In this document: piece after piece, positions 33,586 through 42,823 of the stretch
How the letters are laid out: each line of letters starts with the position of its first letter
Numbering within the stretch: position 1 is the stretch's first letter
Source: Flavobacteriaceae bacterium
GTDB taxonomy: Bacteria; Bacteroidota; Bacteroidia; Flavobacteriales; Flavobacteriaceae
Reading direction: 5' to 3'
Length of the DNA: 64,000 nt
Assembly (NCBI GenBank): GCA_030835825.1
Contig: JAURRA010000007.1
Coordinates: 1-64,000 of the forward strand
The notes under the pieces: generated by a model
The model's input: the letters and a program-made list of their open reading frames with translations, nothing else
Database searches by the model: none
Told to the model about the DNA's origin: nothing
Translations under genes and position numbers: made by a program

Positions 33586-35547
33586 ATGACCTTGATTTCA
33601 AGACAAACTATTGACGCAGTTTTCGAAGCAGCCCGAGTTGAGGAGGTGATTGGCGACTTTGTACAATTAAAAAAGTCTGGGAGTAATTTTAAGGGATTGA
33701 GTCCTTTTACAGATGAGCGTTCCCCAAGTTTTATGGTATCTCCTGTCAAGCAAATTTGGAAGGATTTTTCAAGCGGAAAGGGAGGGACAGCGGTATCCTT
33801 TTTGATGGAACACGAGCATTTTACGTATCCAGAAGCGCTTCGCTATTTGGCAAAAAAATACAATATTGAGATTGAGGAGACCGAGCAGACAGATGAGGAT
33901 AAAGCTGCCATGGACTTGCGAGAAAGTATGTTTTTGGTCAATAGTTTTGCTGTTGAATTTTTCGAAGGACAACTGAATGAAAGTGAGGAAGGAAAAGCCA
34001 TTGCTCTAAGTTATTTCGTTGAACGTGGATTTACGCCTGAAACTATTAAAACCTTTCAATTGGGCTATTCGCCAGACCAATGGCAAGCCTTTACAGATGC
34101 GGCACTGGACAAAGGCTATCAGTTGGACTTTTTGGAGCAAACGGGACTAACCATCGTCAAAGAAGATAAGAAATTTGATCGTTTTAAGGGCCGAGTCATG
34201 TTCCCAATTCATAGTCTCTCGGGTCGCATATTGGGTTTTGGAGGACGCATTTTGGGCAGCTCTAAGACTGCAGCAAAATATTTAAATTCCCCTGAAAGCG
34301 CAGTTTATTCCAAAAGTAAGGTATTGTACGGTATCTATTTTGCCAAACAACAAATCGCTAAGGAAGATAATTGCTATCTGGTTGAAGGTTATACCGATGT
34401 AATACAATTGCATCAAAAAGGCATCACTAATGTGGTCTCATCATCAGGCACAGCACTGACGCCTGAACAAATCCGCTTGATTAGTAGATTAACCAATAAT
34501 ATTACCGTTTTATTTGATGGTGATGCCGCAGGTGCCAGGGCAGCAATGCGTGGTATCGATTTGATTTTAGAGCAAGGGATGAACGTTAGAGTCTGTAGTT
34601 TTCCCGATGGAGAAGACCCTGACAGTTTTGCCAAAAAACATCCTAAGAATGTCATTGACAGCTATCTCAAAGACAACGCCAAAGATTTTATTACATACAA
34701 AGCCACTGTGTTGATGGCAGAATCGAACAACGATCCTGTCAAAAAAGCAGCTACCATAAACGATATGGTCAACAGTATATCAAAAATACCCAATGATATC
34801 CAGCGTGAGGTTTATATTAGATCTTGTGCTCAGATCATGGATATTGGCGAAGCAGTTTTGTTTAGCACCTTAGCCCAATTAACACAGCGGCAAGTCAAAG
34901 AAGCCCGAGACAGCTACAAAGATGCTCAAAAACCATTCGAAGTTGTAACTCATAAACCCAAACCAGCTAAGGTTGATATTCAATATGAGTTGGAGCGTAA
35001 AATCATCGAACTTTTACTTCTTTATGGTAATCAAGAGGCCGAGTTTGAAGATTTAATTTTAAAGGAGACCTCTTCCGGAGAATTGGAACTGGAGCCTATC
35101 AAACAGCAAATTAGGGTATTTGAAAAAATATTCCTCGATTTGCAGGAAGATGAAATGGTCTTTTCTAATGATCAGTTCAAGGGACTATATTTTACAATCA
35201 TTGAAAGCCTCAACCAAAACCCCACCAGTTTGCCTCAAAACCTCCTAAGTCAAGTGCCGACTGATTTGGCAGAAATCATGACGAGTATCATGATGGATCA
35301 TGAGCGCTATCAACTGCATGATTGGGAGCGAAAAAACATTTTCCCTCAAGGTCGCGATGGTAAAATAGGTCAGTTGGTCAATGAGACAATTTTAAGTTTG
35401 AGATGCTTTTTGATTGACCTAAAAATATTAGAGTTCCAAGCCAAGACTAACGACTCGGAGGAAGATCACAAGGAAATATTAGAGGATGTAATGAATTATT
35501 CTAATCTGAAAAGATTGTTATCAAGAAAACTTAATCGGGTCTTATGA
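33586..35547 (+). CDS. dnaG: DNA primase, lacking the usual zinc ligands
   Basis: Synthesises RNA primers for replication. The 653 residues follow the DnaG plan: N-terminal CHC2-type domain, TOPRIM catalytic domain (LVEGYTDVIQLHQKG; SSSGTALTPEQIRL; LFDGDAAGARAAMRGIDL) and a C-terminal helicase-binding region. In the N-terminal domain the Cys-His-Cys-Cys ligands are replaced by Ser39, Thr42, Asp60 and Ser63 (GLSPFTDERSPSF, QIWKDFSSGKGG), so it cannot bind zinc in the usual way although the surrounding fold is kept. I believe this is shared by Flavobacteriia. The 3' end overlaps the convergent regulator by six bases. Confidence 0.95.
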   Translation: MTLISRQTIDAVFEAARVEEVIGDFVQLKKSGSNFKGLSPFTDERSPSFMVSPVKQIWKDFSSGKGGTAVSFLMEHEHFTYPEALRYLAKKYNIEIEETEQTDEDKAAMDLRESMFLVNSFAVEFFEGQLNESEEGKAIALSYFVERGFTPETIKTFQLGYSPDQWQAFTDAALDKGYQLDFLEQTGLTIVKEDKKFDRFKGRVMFPIHSLSGRILGFGGRILGSSKTAAKYLNSPESAVYSKSKVLYGIYFAKQQIAKEDNCYLVEGYTDVIQLHQKGITNVVSSSGTALTPEQIRLISRLTNNITVLFDGDAAGARAAMRGIDLILEQGMNVRVCSFPDGEDPDSFAKKHPKNVIDSYLKDNAKDFITYKATVLMAESNNDPVKKAATINDMVNSISKIPNDIQREVYIRSCAQIMDIGEAVLFSTLAQLTQRQVKEARDSYKDAQKPFEVVTHKPKPAKVDIQYELERKIIELLLLYGNQEAEFEDLILKETSSGELELEPIKQQIRVFEKIFLDLQEDEMVFSNDQFKGLYFTIIESLNQNPTSLPQNLLSQVPTDLAEIMTSIMMDHERYQLHDWERKNIFPQGRDGKIGQLVNETILSLRCFLIDLKILEFQAKTNDSEEDHKEILEDVMNYSNLKRLLSRKLNRVL

Positions 35548-36177
35548 GCTCGAAATGCCCATAGATTCTGCTCTTTTTATTAAAGAAACGGTATTGGTGA
35601 CTCCCAATTTTTTCATCAAGCGGCTTTTATATGTTCCTACAGTTTTATCATTGATTTCCATACTTGCGGCAATCGATTTATTGCTCAATCCTTGATAAAT
35701 AAATTGAAGCACCTCCATTTCTCTATTCGAAAGCATTTTGGTATTGGTGTTCAATTCGCCCTCTTCGTTAAAAGTGAGGAATTTGGCTAGGGCTGCACTG
35801 ATATAAATTTCGTTATTATGGACTTTTTTCAAAATGTTAGGTACAATTTTCGGGGCGGTTGATTTACTCATAAATCCAGAGGCTCCAGCCCTAATGATAC
35901 TTAAGGCGTAAATGGCCTCGGGTTTGGATGAAAGCGCTAAAATTTTTACCCTACGGTGGTACTTGTGTATTCTTTTGATCAACTTTAGGCTATTAATTTT
36001 CACCATTTCCAAATCGATAATTAATACATCGGGGTTCGTGGACTTGATCTTTTCTAAAATTAAACTTACGCCGTCAGCTTTACCGACAATTTTCATATCC
36101 TTCGTATCGGAAAGGAGTTTCTCGAAACCTAAAGAAATAATAGGAAATTCGGTGGCCAGCAGCAGTTTGATGATCAT
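35542..36177 (-). CDS. LuxR-family response regulator with degenerate acidic pocket
   Basis: A 211-residue protein with an N-terminal receiver domain and a C-terminal LuxR helix-turn-helix (MLSNREMEVLQFIYQGLSNK, then TVGTYKSRLMKKLGV). The likely phosphoacceptor is Asp55 in VLIIDLEMVK, and the conserved lysine appears in FMSKSTAP. The acidic pair that holds magnesium, usually ADDH, reads ATEF here, so phosphorylation may be weak or absent. The ATG is three bases after the nadE stop, so both are on one transcript. No histidine kinase is encoded nearby. Confidence 0.85.
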   Translation of the reverse strand: MIIKLLLATEFPIISLGFEKLLSDTKDMKIVGKADGVSLILEKIKSTNPDVLIIDLEMVKINSLKLIKRIHKYHRRVKILALSSKPEAIYALSIIRAGASGFMSKSTAPKIVPNILKKVHNNEIYISAALAKFLTFNEEGELNTNTKMLSNREMEVLQFIYQGLSNKSIAASMEINDKTVGTYKSRLMKKLGVTNTVSLIKRAESMGISSS

Positions 36178-36180
36178 AAT

Positions 36181-36978
36181 TTAGGACTTCAAAGTTGCCG
36201 GGATTTGACATACTGGAATCGGGACCATTTTATGCTTATTCTTCCGGTTAAATTGAGAATAAATGCGCATCACTTCTTGTTGACGATCAGTAAACTCAGT
36301 CAGTGATTTACTTTCCTTACTGACATTCATGGCCCACTCTAATTCATCATAATTGGCGCCAATTTGATCCTCATCTGAGCGTGCATCACCAAAAAGGCCA
36401 TCGCTGGGCGTGGCATTTAGTATAGTTTCAGGTACTTTTAAAAAGTGACCTAATTGATAAACTTCGGATTTCATCAAATCTGCAATCGGCGACAAATCTA
36501 CTCCGCCATCACCATATTTGGTGTAAAATCCAACGCCAAAATCCTCTACTTTGTTTCCTGTGCCGGCTACCAGAGCATTATTTAAAGTGGCATGATAATA
36601 CAAAGTGGTCATTCTAAGACGTGCTCTCGAATTAGCCAAAGACAAATCGGTTTTTTCTTGCCCTGACTCTGAAGGATTACTGTTAATAAATGCCTCAAAA
36701 ACTGGGGTTAAATCTACTCTGACCGTCTTAAAATTGTCAAAAGAGGCGCCTAATTGTGATTGCATTTGCTGCGCCCGTGACACATGATCGGGATGCTGGT
36801 GTATCGGTATTTCTATGCCCCATACCTTCATTCCCGTTCTAGCACATAAGCTTGCAGTAACTGCCGAATCAATACCTCCTGAAATACCTACCACAAAACC
36901 GCTAGCTTGAGCGGAATCGGCATAATCACTTAACCATGAAACAATGTGTTTGGCAACTAATTCGGGTTGTTTCAGCAT
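36181..36978 (-). CDS. nadE: NH3-dependent NAD(+) synthetase
   Basis: Last step of NAD synthesis, amidating nicotinic acid adenine dinucleotide. The 265-residue single-domain form uses ammonia, since no glutaminase domain is present. The ATP pyrophosphatase P-loop SGGIDSAV lies near residue 32, with LVAGTGNKVEDFGVGFYTKY, GDGGVDLSPIADLMKSEV and the TPSDGLFGDARSDED loop. It runs divergently from gldB and ahead of the LuxR-type regulator. A nadE-gldB neighbourhood is, as I recall, also seen in other Flavobacteriia. Confidence 0.95.
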   Translation of the reverse strand: MLKQPELVAKHIVSWLSDYADSAQASGFVVGISGGIDSAVTASLCARTGMKVWGIEIPIHQHPDHVSRAQQMQSQLGASFDNFKTVRVDLTPVFEAFINSNPSESGQEKTDLSLANSRARLRMTTLYYHATLNNALVAGTGNKVEDFGVGFYTKYGDGGVDLSPIADLMKSEVYQLGHFLKVPETILNATPSDGLFGDARSDEDQIGANYDELEWAMNVSKESKSLTEFTDRQQEVMRIYSQFNRKNKHKMVPIPVCQIPATLKS

Positions 36979-37016
36979 TTGAAAGAAGTTTAAGATAGGT
37001 TCTAATTAAAGAACGT

Positions 37017-37024
37017 TATTTTTG
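37017..37024 (+). promoter_or_regulatory. Candidate -7 element for gldB
   Basis: TATTTTTG matches TAnnTTTG and ends 24 bases before the TTG start codon of gldB, in the 70-base divergent gap with nadE. Confidence 0.45.
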
Positions 37025-37048
37025 TGCTAAGTTAAAGGTTTTATCAAA

Positions 37049-38032
37049 TTGAGAAAAATACAGTTTTCATTTCAGTCTCTATTAATTATCTTGGGATCTG
37101 CAATCTTGATGGCCCTGAGTATTTCCTGTGTCCAAGATCGGCAGGAAAGGGCGATTAGTCAAATTACTGTTGAACTCAATCTCCTTCGCTTTGACTTAGA
37201 GTTCGCCCAAACGCCTTCCGACCATCTACACCTGATCAAACAAAAATACCCTTATTTTTTTCCACAGGAGGTGGCTGATAGTATCTGGGAAGCCAAAATG
37301 AATGACAGTTTACAGATGGAATTAGCTCAAGAAGTGCGTAAAGTTTTTCCGTCAAATGATGAGTTAAAAGATCAAATACACGCCGTTTTTCAGCATATTA
37401 AATATTATTTTCCCGATTTGTTGCTACCAAAATCCGTAGTCACTACGACTTCCGAGGTTGACTATCAGCATCAAATCATTATCACGGATTCGTTAGTTGT
37501 GATTGCCTTAGATACTTTTTTAGGCGTTGATCACCCTTTCTATAAGGGGGTATATGATTACATTAAAATTGGAATGACCAAAGACAGAATTCCGACAGCG
37601 CTGGCTTTGGAATTTGCTACACAGAATATTACTCCAATTAATAGACCCACCTTAATTGAGGCAATGATTCATGAGGGTCAGAAACTCTATGTCGCCCAAT
37701 TGTTATGTCCTAGATCATCGGAACAGCAACTGCTTGGTTATACTCAGCAGGAGTATGAGTGGGCTGACGCCAATGCGCGATTTGTTTGGGAGTATTTTAT
37801 AACAAATGATTACCTTTTTTCTACGGAACCAAAACTGTTTAATCGTTTTGTGGCCTTGGCCCCTTTTTCTAAATTTTATTTAGAATTCGATCAGGATACA
37901 CCCGGTGGACTAGGTAAATATGTAGGGCTCCAAATTGTTAAAGCTTACATGGAAAAGGCAAAATTGGAACTGCCAAAGTTGTTGAAAACACGCCCAGAGG
38001 TGATTTTTAATGCCGCTAAATACAAACCTTAA
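37049..38032 (+). CDS. gldB: Gliding motility lipoprotein GldB
   Basis: An exported lipoprotein needed for gliding in Flavobacterium; its biochemical role is not established. The 327 residues start with a signal peptide and lipobox LSISC (Cys27). Characteristic blocks are FDLEFAQTPSDHLHLIKQKY, FPDLLLPKSVVTTTSEVDYQ, the YDYIKIGM region and the C-terminal DTPGGLGKYVGLQIVKAYME. The start is a TTG; the codon fits because the signal peptide begins directly after it. gldC follows nine bases later. A DUF-like metalloprotease-related fold has been suggested for the family but is not shown here. Confidence 0.9.
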   Translation: MRKIQFSFQSLLIILGSAILMALSISCVQDRQERAISQITVELNLLRFDLEFAQTPSDHLHLIKQKYPYFFPQEVADSIWEAKMNDSLQMELAQEVRKVFPSNDELKDQIHAVFQHIKYYFPDLLLPKSVVTTTSEVDYQHQIIITDSLVVIALDTFLGVDHPFYKGVYDYIKIGMTKDRIPTALALEFATQNITPINRPTLIEAMIHEGQKLYVAQLLCPRSSEQQLLGYTQQEYEWADANARFVWEYFITNDYLFSTEPKLFNRFVALAPFSKFYLEFDQDTPGGLGKYVGLQIVKAYMEKAKLELPKLLKTRPEVIFNAAKYKP

Positions 38033-38041
38033 AATAGGATT

Positions 38042-38374
38042 ATGACTACTTCAAAAATTGAATTATTAATTGGATTAGATGACAACCGAGTGCCTGAAAA
38101 GTTGAGCTGGAACGCCAAAGATGGTGGAGTAAGCGAGGCTGATGCTAAGGCATTTTTGTTATCGGTTTGGGATCACGAGGCTCAAACAGCTTTGCGAATT
38201 GATTTGTGGACTAAAGATATGCCTGTCGATCAAATGAAAATGTTTTTCTACCAAACACTTTTGGCTATGAGTGACACCTATTTGAGAGCAACACAAGATG
38301 AAAAAATGAGTGATACCATGAAGGACTTTTGTGACTACTTCGCTGAAAAATTAGACCTCAAAAACAATAATTAA
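38042..38374 (+). CDS. gldC: Gliding motility protein GldC
   Basis: A 110-residue soluble protein without signal peptide or membrane helix, matching GldC in length and in the blocks IGLDDNRVPEKLSWNAKDGG and DMPVDQMKMFFYQTLLAMSD, then the CDYFAEKLDL tail. Its role is unknown beyond a reported effect on gliding in Flavobacterium. It lies nine bases after gldB and its stop is flush with the convergent rodA stop. The pair is conserved in the class. Confidence 0.9.
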   Translation: MTTSKIELLIGLDDNRVPEKLSWNAKDGGVSEADAKAFLLSVWDHEAQTALRIDLWTKDMPVDQMKMFFYQTLLAMSDTYLRATQDEKMSDTMKDFCDYFAEKLDLKNNN

Positions 38375-39655
38375 TTACCACTCGTTGAGTCGGTTGGAAT
38401 CCAGCTTGAGAAAAATAAACAATAAGATAGTGAATCCCCAGAGTGATGATCCCCCATAACTAAAAAAAGGCAGCGGAATTCCAACAGTAGGAAAAAGTCC
38501 AATCACCATGCCAATATTGATAGCAAAATGGGTAAACAAAACGGCAACAACACCCATGCCATAAATTCTACTGAATGGATTTTTCTGAAGATTTGCTAAA
38601 TAGATGATCCTGAGCATAAGAGTTACAAATAAAATGACCACTAAGCTACTTCCGATAAAGCCCCATTCTTCACCCACGGTACTGAAAATATAATCGGTGT
38701 GCTGTTCGGGCACAAAATTCCCGATGGTTCTAGTGCCTTGCAAAAAGCCTTTGCCACTAAAGCCTCCAGAACTTATGGCCTTTTGTGATTCGTTCAAATT
38801 ATATAAAATGGTTCTTCTCAGATCAGCTAACTTTTCGGGATCCTCTTCAAAGCCAAGCCACAGGTTCAGGCGATCTCTTTGATGTGGTTGCAGTATATTG
38901 TCATAGAAATATCGTGCTATCACTGCGACAATTCCCGAGCCTAAAATGGCTAAAAAGCTCCAGAGTTTGAATTTGTATTTACCTTTAGGGATCAACGGTT
39001 GAATTAGGAAAAACAGCGCAGAAAAGCCTAAAGCGATTAGCACACCTAATTTAATCGCAACAAGCGTCAATATAACCAAGTAAACCAAAATGTACAAGTG
39101 ACTATTTGGTAATCCTTCCCTGTAAATAACAAAAAAGAAACTTAAAAACACAAGGGCACTTCCGGCATCATTTTGTAGCAGAATTAAAACGGTTGGCAGC
39201 AGAACAAGTAAAATCGAGTTCAATTGATCTAGTGGTCTTGAAATACTGGTTTGCATATCACTGAGATATTTGGCCAAAGCCAAACTAACGGCAACTTTTA
39301 CCAGTTCACTGGGTTGAAATGTAAAACTCCCAATAGCATACCAGGATGTTGCGCCATTTATCTCCTTTCCAAAAACGAAAAGTCCTAAGAGTAACACAAT
39401 AGCAATCAAATACACTATGCTGGCAAATCGTTCATAGAATTTTGCGTCAATGGCAAAAATGATAGCTCCCAATACAACAGATAGCCCCATGAACAGCAAC
39501 TGTTTGCCATAGGGTTGGGACAAATCAAAAATACTTCCGTCTTGACTTCCAATCGTAGCGGCATATATGTTGATCCATCCGAAACAAATCAGCGCAAGGT
39601 AAATCCCTATTGACAGGAAGTCGAATTTGTTTTTATGTTGTCTGGCTAACCTCAT
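38375..39655 (-). CDS. rodA: Rod shape-determining SEDS protein RodA
   Basis: A peptidoglycan glycosyltransferase of the SEDS family, acting with PBP2 in lateral wall growth. The 426 residues have about ten membrane helices and the family signatures WYAIGSFTFQPSELVKVAVS, LLQNDAGSALVFL and the C-terminal FFSYGGSSLWGFTILL. It is the last gene of the mreB-mreC-mreD-mrdA-rodA operon, its ATG abutting the mrdA stop. The gene is complete, and its stop is flush with gldC from the other strand. Confidence 0.95.
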   Translation of the reverse strand: MRLARQHKNKFDFLSIGIYLALICFGWINIYAATIGSQDGSIFDLSQPYGKQLLFMGLSVVLGAIIFAIDAKFYERFASIVYLIAIVLLLGLFVFGKEINGATSWYAIGSFTFQPSELVKVAVSLALAKYLSDMQTSISRPLDQLNSILLVLLPTVLILLQNDAGSALVFLSFFFVIYREGLPNSHLYILVYLVILTLVAIKLGVLIALGFSALFFLIQPLIPKGKYKFKLWSFLAILGSGIVAVIARYFYDNILQPHQRDRLNLWLGFEEDPEKLADLRRTILYNLNESQKAISSGGFSGKGFLQGTRTIGNFVPEQHTDYIFSTVGEEWGFIGSSLVVILFVTLMLRIIYLANLQKNPFSRIYGMGVVAVLFTHFAINIGMVIGLFPTVGIPLPFFSYGGSSLWGFTILLFIFLKLDSNRLNEW

Positions 39656-41518
39656 TTATTGATTGATTAAAAATGGTTTACCACTGTAGGGTTTTTGATA
39701 TTCTTCCTCGAGACTTTTACTCAGGACTAAGGCCTCCATGGCTTTGAGAGTAACTTCTCCCTTGAGATATTTCTCAATCATCAAACTAGATATTCTGCCT
39801 GCCCATCGGGCACCGTAATAACCATTCTCAACAAAAACAGCGATAGCAATTTTAGGATCTTCTTTTGGAGCAAAGGCCATAAAAATAGAATGATCAGTCA
39901 GTTGGACTCGTTTGCCATTAATCTTGGTGTAATTTTCAGCTGTTCCAGTTTTGCCACAAATATCTATCCCTGGGACATTTAAAAAAGAAGCTGTACCTGA
40001 GGTAAATACCTCAGACATTCCCTCAATAATTGGCTCAAAATACTGCGGTTCTATGCTTGTATTTATGGGTTTGACATAATCTTCGTCTATCTCGTAATTG
40101 TCGTTGGGTTTTAGTAAATGAGGCTTAAAAAAGAAGCCTTTATTGGCAATAGCAGCTGTCCAGTTGGCCATTTGAATAGGGGTTGACAAAATTTCACCTT
40201 GACCAATGGCGTTGGACAAAGTTGTGGTTGCTCCCCATCGAAAGTCGGGGTAACGCCTGTCGTAATAGCCTCCATCTGGAATTAATCCTCTTTTTCCTAT
40301 TGGCAAGTCATAACCCAGAAAATTTCCAAGTCCGAAACTCTTAAGATGATTACTCCACACATCCATACCTTTGCTAGCTGAGGGATATTTTTCAATACTT
40401 CTTCTATAAACATCAGCAAAATAGGAGTTACATGATTTCGCAATAGCCGATATTAAATTCCTCTTGCCTCCCCCACAATGACAGATCATTCTACGGTTGT
40501 TTCGGCCATATATATATGACCCGTTGCAGGTGTAAATTTGTGTCGGATTAACGACACCTTCTTGCAACCCAAGAACACCAGTTAGTGTTTTAAAAGGTGA
40601 TCCTGGCGGGAACATTTGTAACAGACCTCTGTCGAAGAGTGGTCTATTGATGGTGTCAGAATTGAGCAAATTATAGTTGGTTGATCGTTCTCGTCCAACT
40701 AAAAGCTGAGGATTGTAACTTGGGGCTGATACGAGTGCTAAGATTTCTCCAGATTGAGGGTCTAAAGCCACAATGCCCCCACGTTTCTTGGTCATGAGTT
40801 GCTCCCCATAAGCTTGAAGCTCAATATCAATTGTCAGAGTCAAATCCTTTCCTGGAATAGGAATGGTATCGTAGGCACCATTTTTAACAGATCCTATAAT
40901 GCGATTAAAGCGATCCTTTTGCACATAACGGACACCTTTTTGCCCTCTTAGAAGATCCTCATAGGATTTTTCTACACCTTGCTTTCCAATGAGATCACCC
41001 AGATTATAGTAGCTGTCAGAAGCCATAGTGTTGTTATTGACTTCAGCTATAAAGCCTAAAATATTGGCGGCATAGTCGGTTTTATAATCTCGAACATCTC
41101 TTTTTTGAATGTAAAATCCGTTGAACTTATGCATTTTCTCGGCTAACATGGCGTACTCTTTTTTAGCGAGTTGTGCTACAAACACTGAGGGCAGTCTTGG
41201 GGAATATCTATTAGCTTTTTCTAAAGAACTTTTAAACTTTTCGAGCTCTATGGCGAGAACTTTACAAAACTCAAGGGTGTCCATGGCCTTGACCTCTCGG
41301 GGAATCACCATAACGTCATAGGAGGCTTCGTTGGCCACCAATAGGGTGTTATTACGATCAAAAATATAACCGCGCTTGGGATAAATAAATTCCTTGCGAA
41401 CGGCATTGTCATTCTCTATATCGTATTGCTCTGTATAAATTTGAAGCATAAAAAGCTTGCCGATAAAAATTAGACCTATACCGACAACCAATCCTCCTAA
41501 AAGGTATTTGCGAATCAT
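39656..41518 (-). CDS. mrdA: Penicillin-binding protein 2
   Basis: A class B transpeptidase of the elongation machinery. In 620 residues there is an N-terminal membrane anchor, the pedestal segment (FIYPKRGYIFDRNNTLLVAN) and the transpeptidase domain with the serine motif SPFK (Ser307-Lys310), SCN in KSCNSYFADV, and KTG in ICGKTGTAENY. The start overlaps the mreD stop as ATGA. It works with RodA encoded next. There is nothing unusual in the catalytic motifs. Confidence 0.95.
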   Translation of the reverse strand: MIRKYLLGGLVVGIGLIFIGKLFMLQIYTEQYDIENDNAVRKEFIYPKRGYIFDRNNTLLVANEASYDVMVIPREVKAMDTLEFCKVLAIELEKFKSSLEKANRYSPRLPSVFVAQLAKKEYAMLAEKMHKFNGFYIQKRDVRDYKTDYAANILGFIAEVNNNTMASDSYYNLGDLIGKQGVEKSYEDLLRGQKGVRYVQKDRFNRIIGSVKNGAYDTIPIPGKDLTLTIDIELQAYGEQLMTKKRGGIVALDPQSGEILALVSAPSYNPQLLVGRERSTNYNLLNSDTINRPLFDRGLLQMFPPGSPFKTLTGVLGLQEGVVNPTQIYTCNGSYIYGRNNRRMICHCGGGKRNLISAIAKSCNSYFADVYRRSIEKYPSASKGMDVWSNHLKSFGLGNFLGYDLPIGKRGLIPDGGYYDRRYPDFRWGATTTLSNAIGQGEILSTPIQMANWTAAIANKGFFFKPHLLKPNDNYEIDEDYVKPINTSIEPQYFEPIIEGMSEVFTSGTASFLNVPGIDICGKTGTAENYTKINGKRVQLTDHSIFMAFAPKEDPKIAIAVFVENGYYGARWAGRISSLMIEKYLKGEVTLKAMEALVLSKSLEEEYQKPYSGKPFLINQ

Positions 41519-42018
41519 GTTTTATACTTAAACAAAATGAGAACAATTAAACTAAAACCTAGCGTGATTACACTTGTTAAAAGAGCATATCCTAAAGTGG
41601 ATAGAAAATCTGAAAATGTAAATCGTTCTAATAAAATGATAATGAGGTGGTGTGCAAATATCAAGGAAAGAAGATAGGTCAGTTTGCGACTGGTGTCTCG
41701 AAAATCAAATTTCACGGCCAAATAATCATACGACACACCAAAGATAAGTTTCAGTAGAGTAGGTCGGATAAATGCCGCAGAAACGCAGGCAGAGGCGTGA
41801 ATTCCTCCTGTATCTGCAAACAGGTCTATGACTAATCCTACTAAAAAGGAGATTAATAAAAATTGTATTTGATTGGTTCTCAAAGGATAGAGTAATACGA
41901 ATATGACGTATACAAATGGGTTGAGATATCCGATCACATTGATATGATTAAAAATCAATATTTGCGCTCCAATCAGGGCAATAAAACGCAGAGCCAAAAG
42001 AGGGAGGACACTATTCAT
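41515..42018 (-). CDS. mreD: Rod shape-determining protein MreD
   Basis: A small integral membrane protein of the elongasome; 167 residues with about five helices. Sequence conservation of the family is low, so position matters: it lies between mreC and mrdA with overlaps of eight and four bases. Segments such as GLVIDLFADTGGIHASACVS and LAVKFDFRDTSRKLTYLLSL are of the MreD kind, the first with the typical acidic pair in a membrane segment. Confidence 0.9.
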   Translation of the reverse strand: MNSVLPLLALRFIALIGAQILIFNHINVIGYLNPFVYVIFVLLYPLRTNQIQFLLISFLVGLVIDLFADTGGIHASACVSAAFIRPTLLKLIFGVSYDYLAVKFDFRDTSRKLTYLLSLIFAHHLIIILLERFTFSDFLSTLGYALLTSVITLGFSLIVLILFKYKT

Positions 42019-42811
42019 CTGTTGAGTTTAGAGCATTGATTTCTTGTGCGTCCTGATTCCTAATGACATACACATTGTTGAGACTTGTCATATCATTAAT
42101 GAGCGCCACTTGAATGGTATAATAGTTTTGAGATTCATCGAGATTAAATGCTTTGATTACTCCTACAATCAAACCTTTGGGGAAGGCCAAAGAATTGCCG
42201 CTGGTAATGATAGTATCATTGATAGAAATCTTAGCCAGTGATGGTACATCACTCAAAAGTGTCACATGAGGGTCAACGCCGTCCCATGTCATGATTCCCA
42301 AATGATTAGTGTTTTTGACTTGTACACTGATTTTACTCTTTCTGTTGAGTATGGATTGGACCCGAGAAAACTTGGAATTAACCCGATCCACAATACCGAC
42401 AATGCCCTGATCAGATATCACGCCAACATCTTCGCTGACCCCATTTTTTTCACCAACATTTAAGGTTAAATAGTTATGAGATAGGTTATAACTATTTTTA
42501 ATTACAATACCATTAATTATTGAAAATTGGAGTTGGGTCAGATTAACCTCTGTCTTGTTCGGGCGAAGCTGTTCAGCCTTTAAAATAGCATTATGCTGTA
42601 AGAGCTGTTCATTGTCTTTTTTTAACTTAAAGTAATCTCCAATGGCATTTTGAATCTGATGCAAACTCCCACTCACCCAATTGGCTGAATGCCAGAATTG
42701 AGCATTGTGATAGGCGCGCGAACTAACTGTAAGAATTAGACCAAAGGCGAACAGCAACAAAAACAACAAGAATCGCTTGTTTTTGAAAATAAAAATCAAG
42801 ATTTGCTGCAT
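42011..42811 (-). CDS. mreC: Rod shape-determining protein MreC
   Basis: The bitopic elongasome scaffold. The 266 residues have an N-terminal cytoplasmic tip and helix (RFLLFLLLFAFGLILTVSS), a coiled coil (YFKLKKDNEQLLQHNAILKA) and the periplasmic beta domain with LTLNVGEKNGVSEDVGVISD and SGNSLAFPKGLIVG. Its start is 12 bases after the mreB stop and its end overlaps mreD. It would recruit PBP2 to MreB filaments. Confidence 0.95.
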   Translation of the reverse strand: MQQILIFIFKNKRFLLFLLLFAFGLILTVSSRAYHNAQFWHSANWVSGSLHQIQNAIGDYFKLKKDNEQLLQHNAILKAEQLRPNKTEVNLTQLQFSIINGIVIKNSYNLSHNYLTLNVGEKNGVSEDVGVISDQGIVGIVDRVNSKFSRVQSILNRKSKISVQVKNTNHLGIMTWDGVDPHVTLLSDVPSLAKISINDTIITSGNSLAFPKGLIVGVIKAFNLDESQNYYTIQVALINDMTSLNNVYVIRNQDAQEINALNSTDE

Positions 42812-42823
42812 GAGTTAGGGGCT

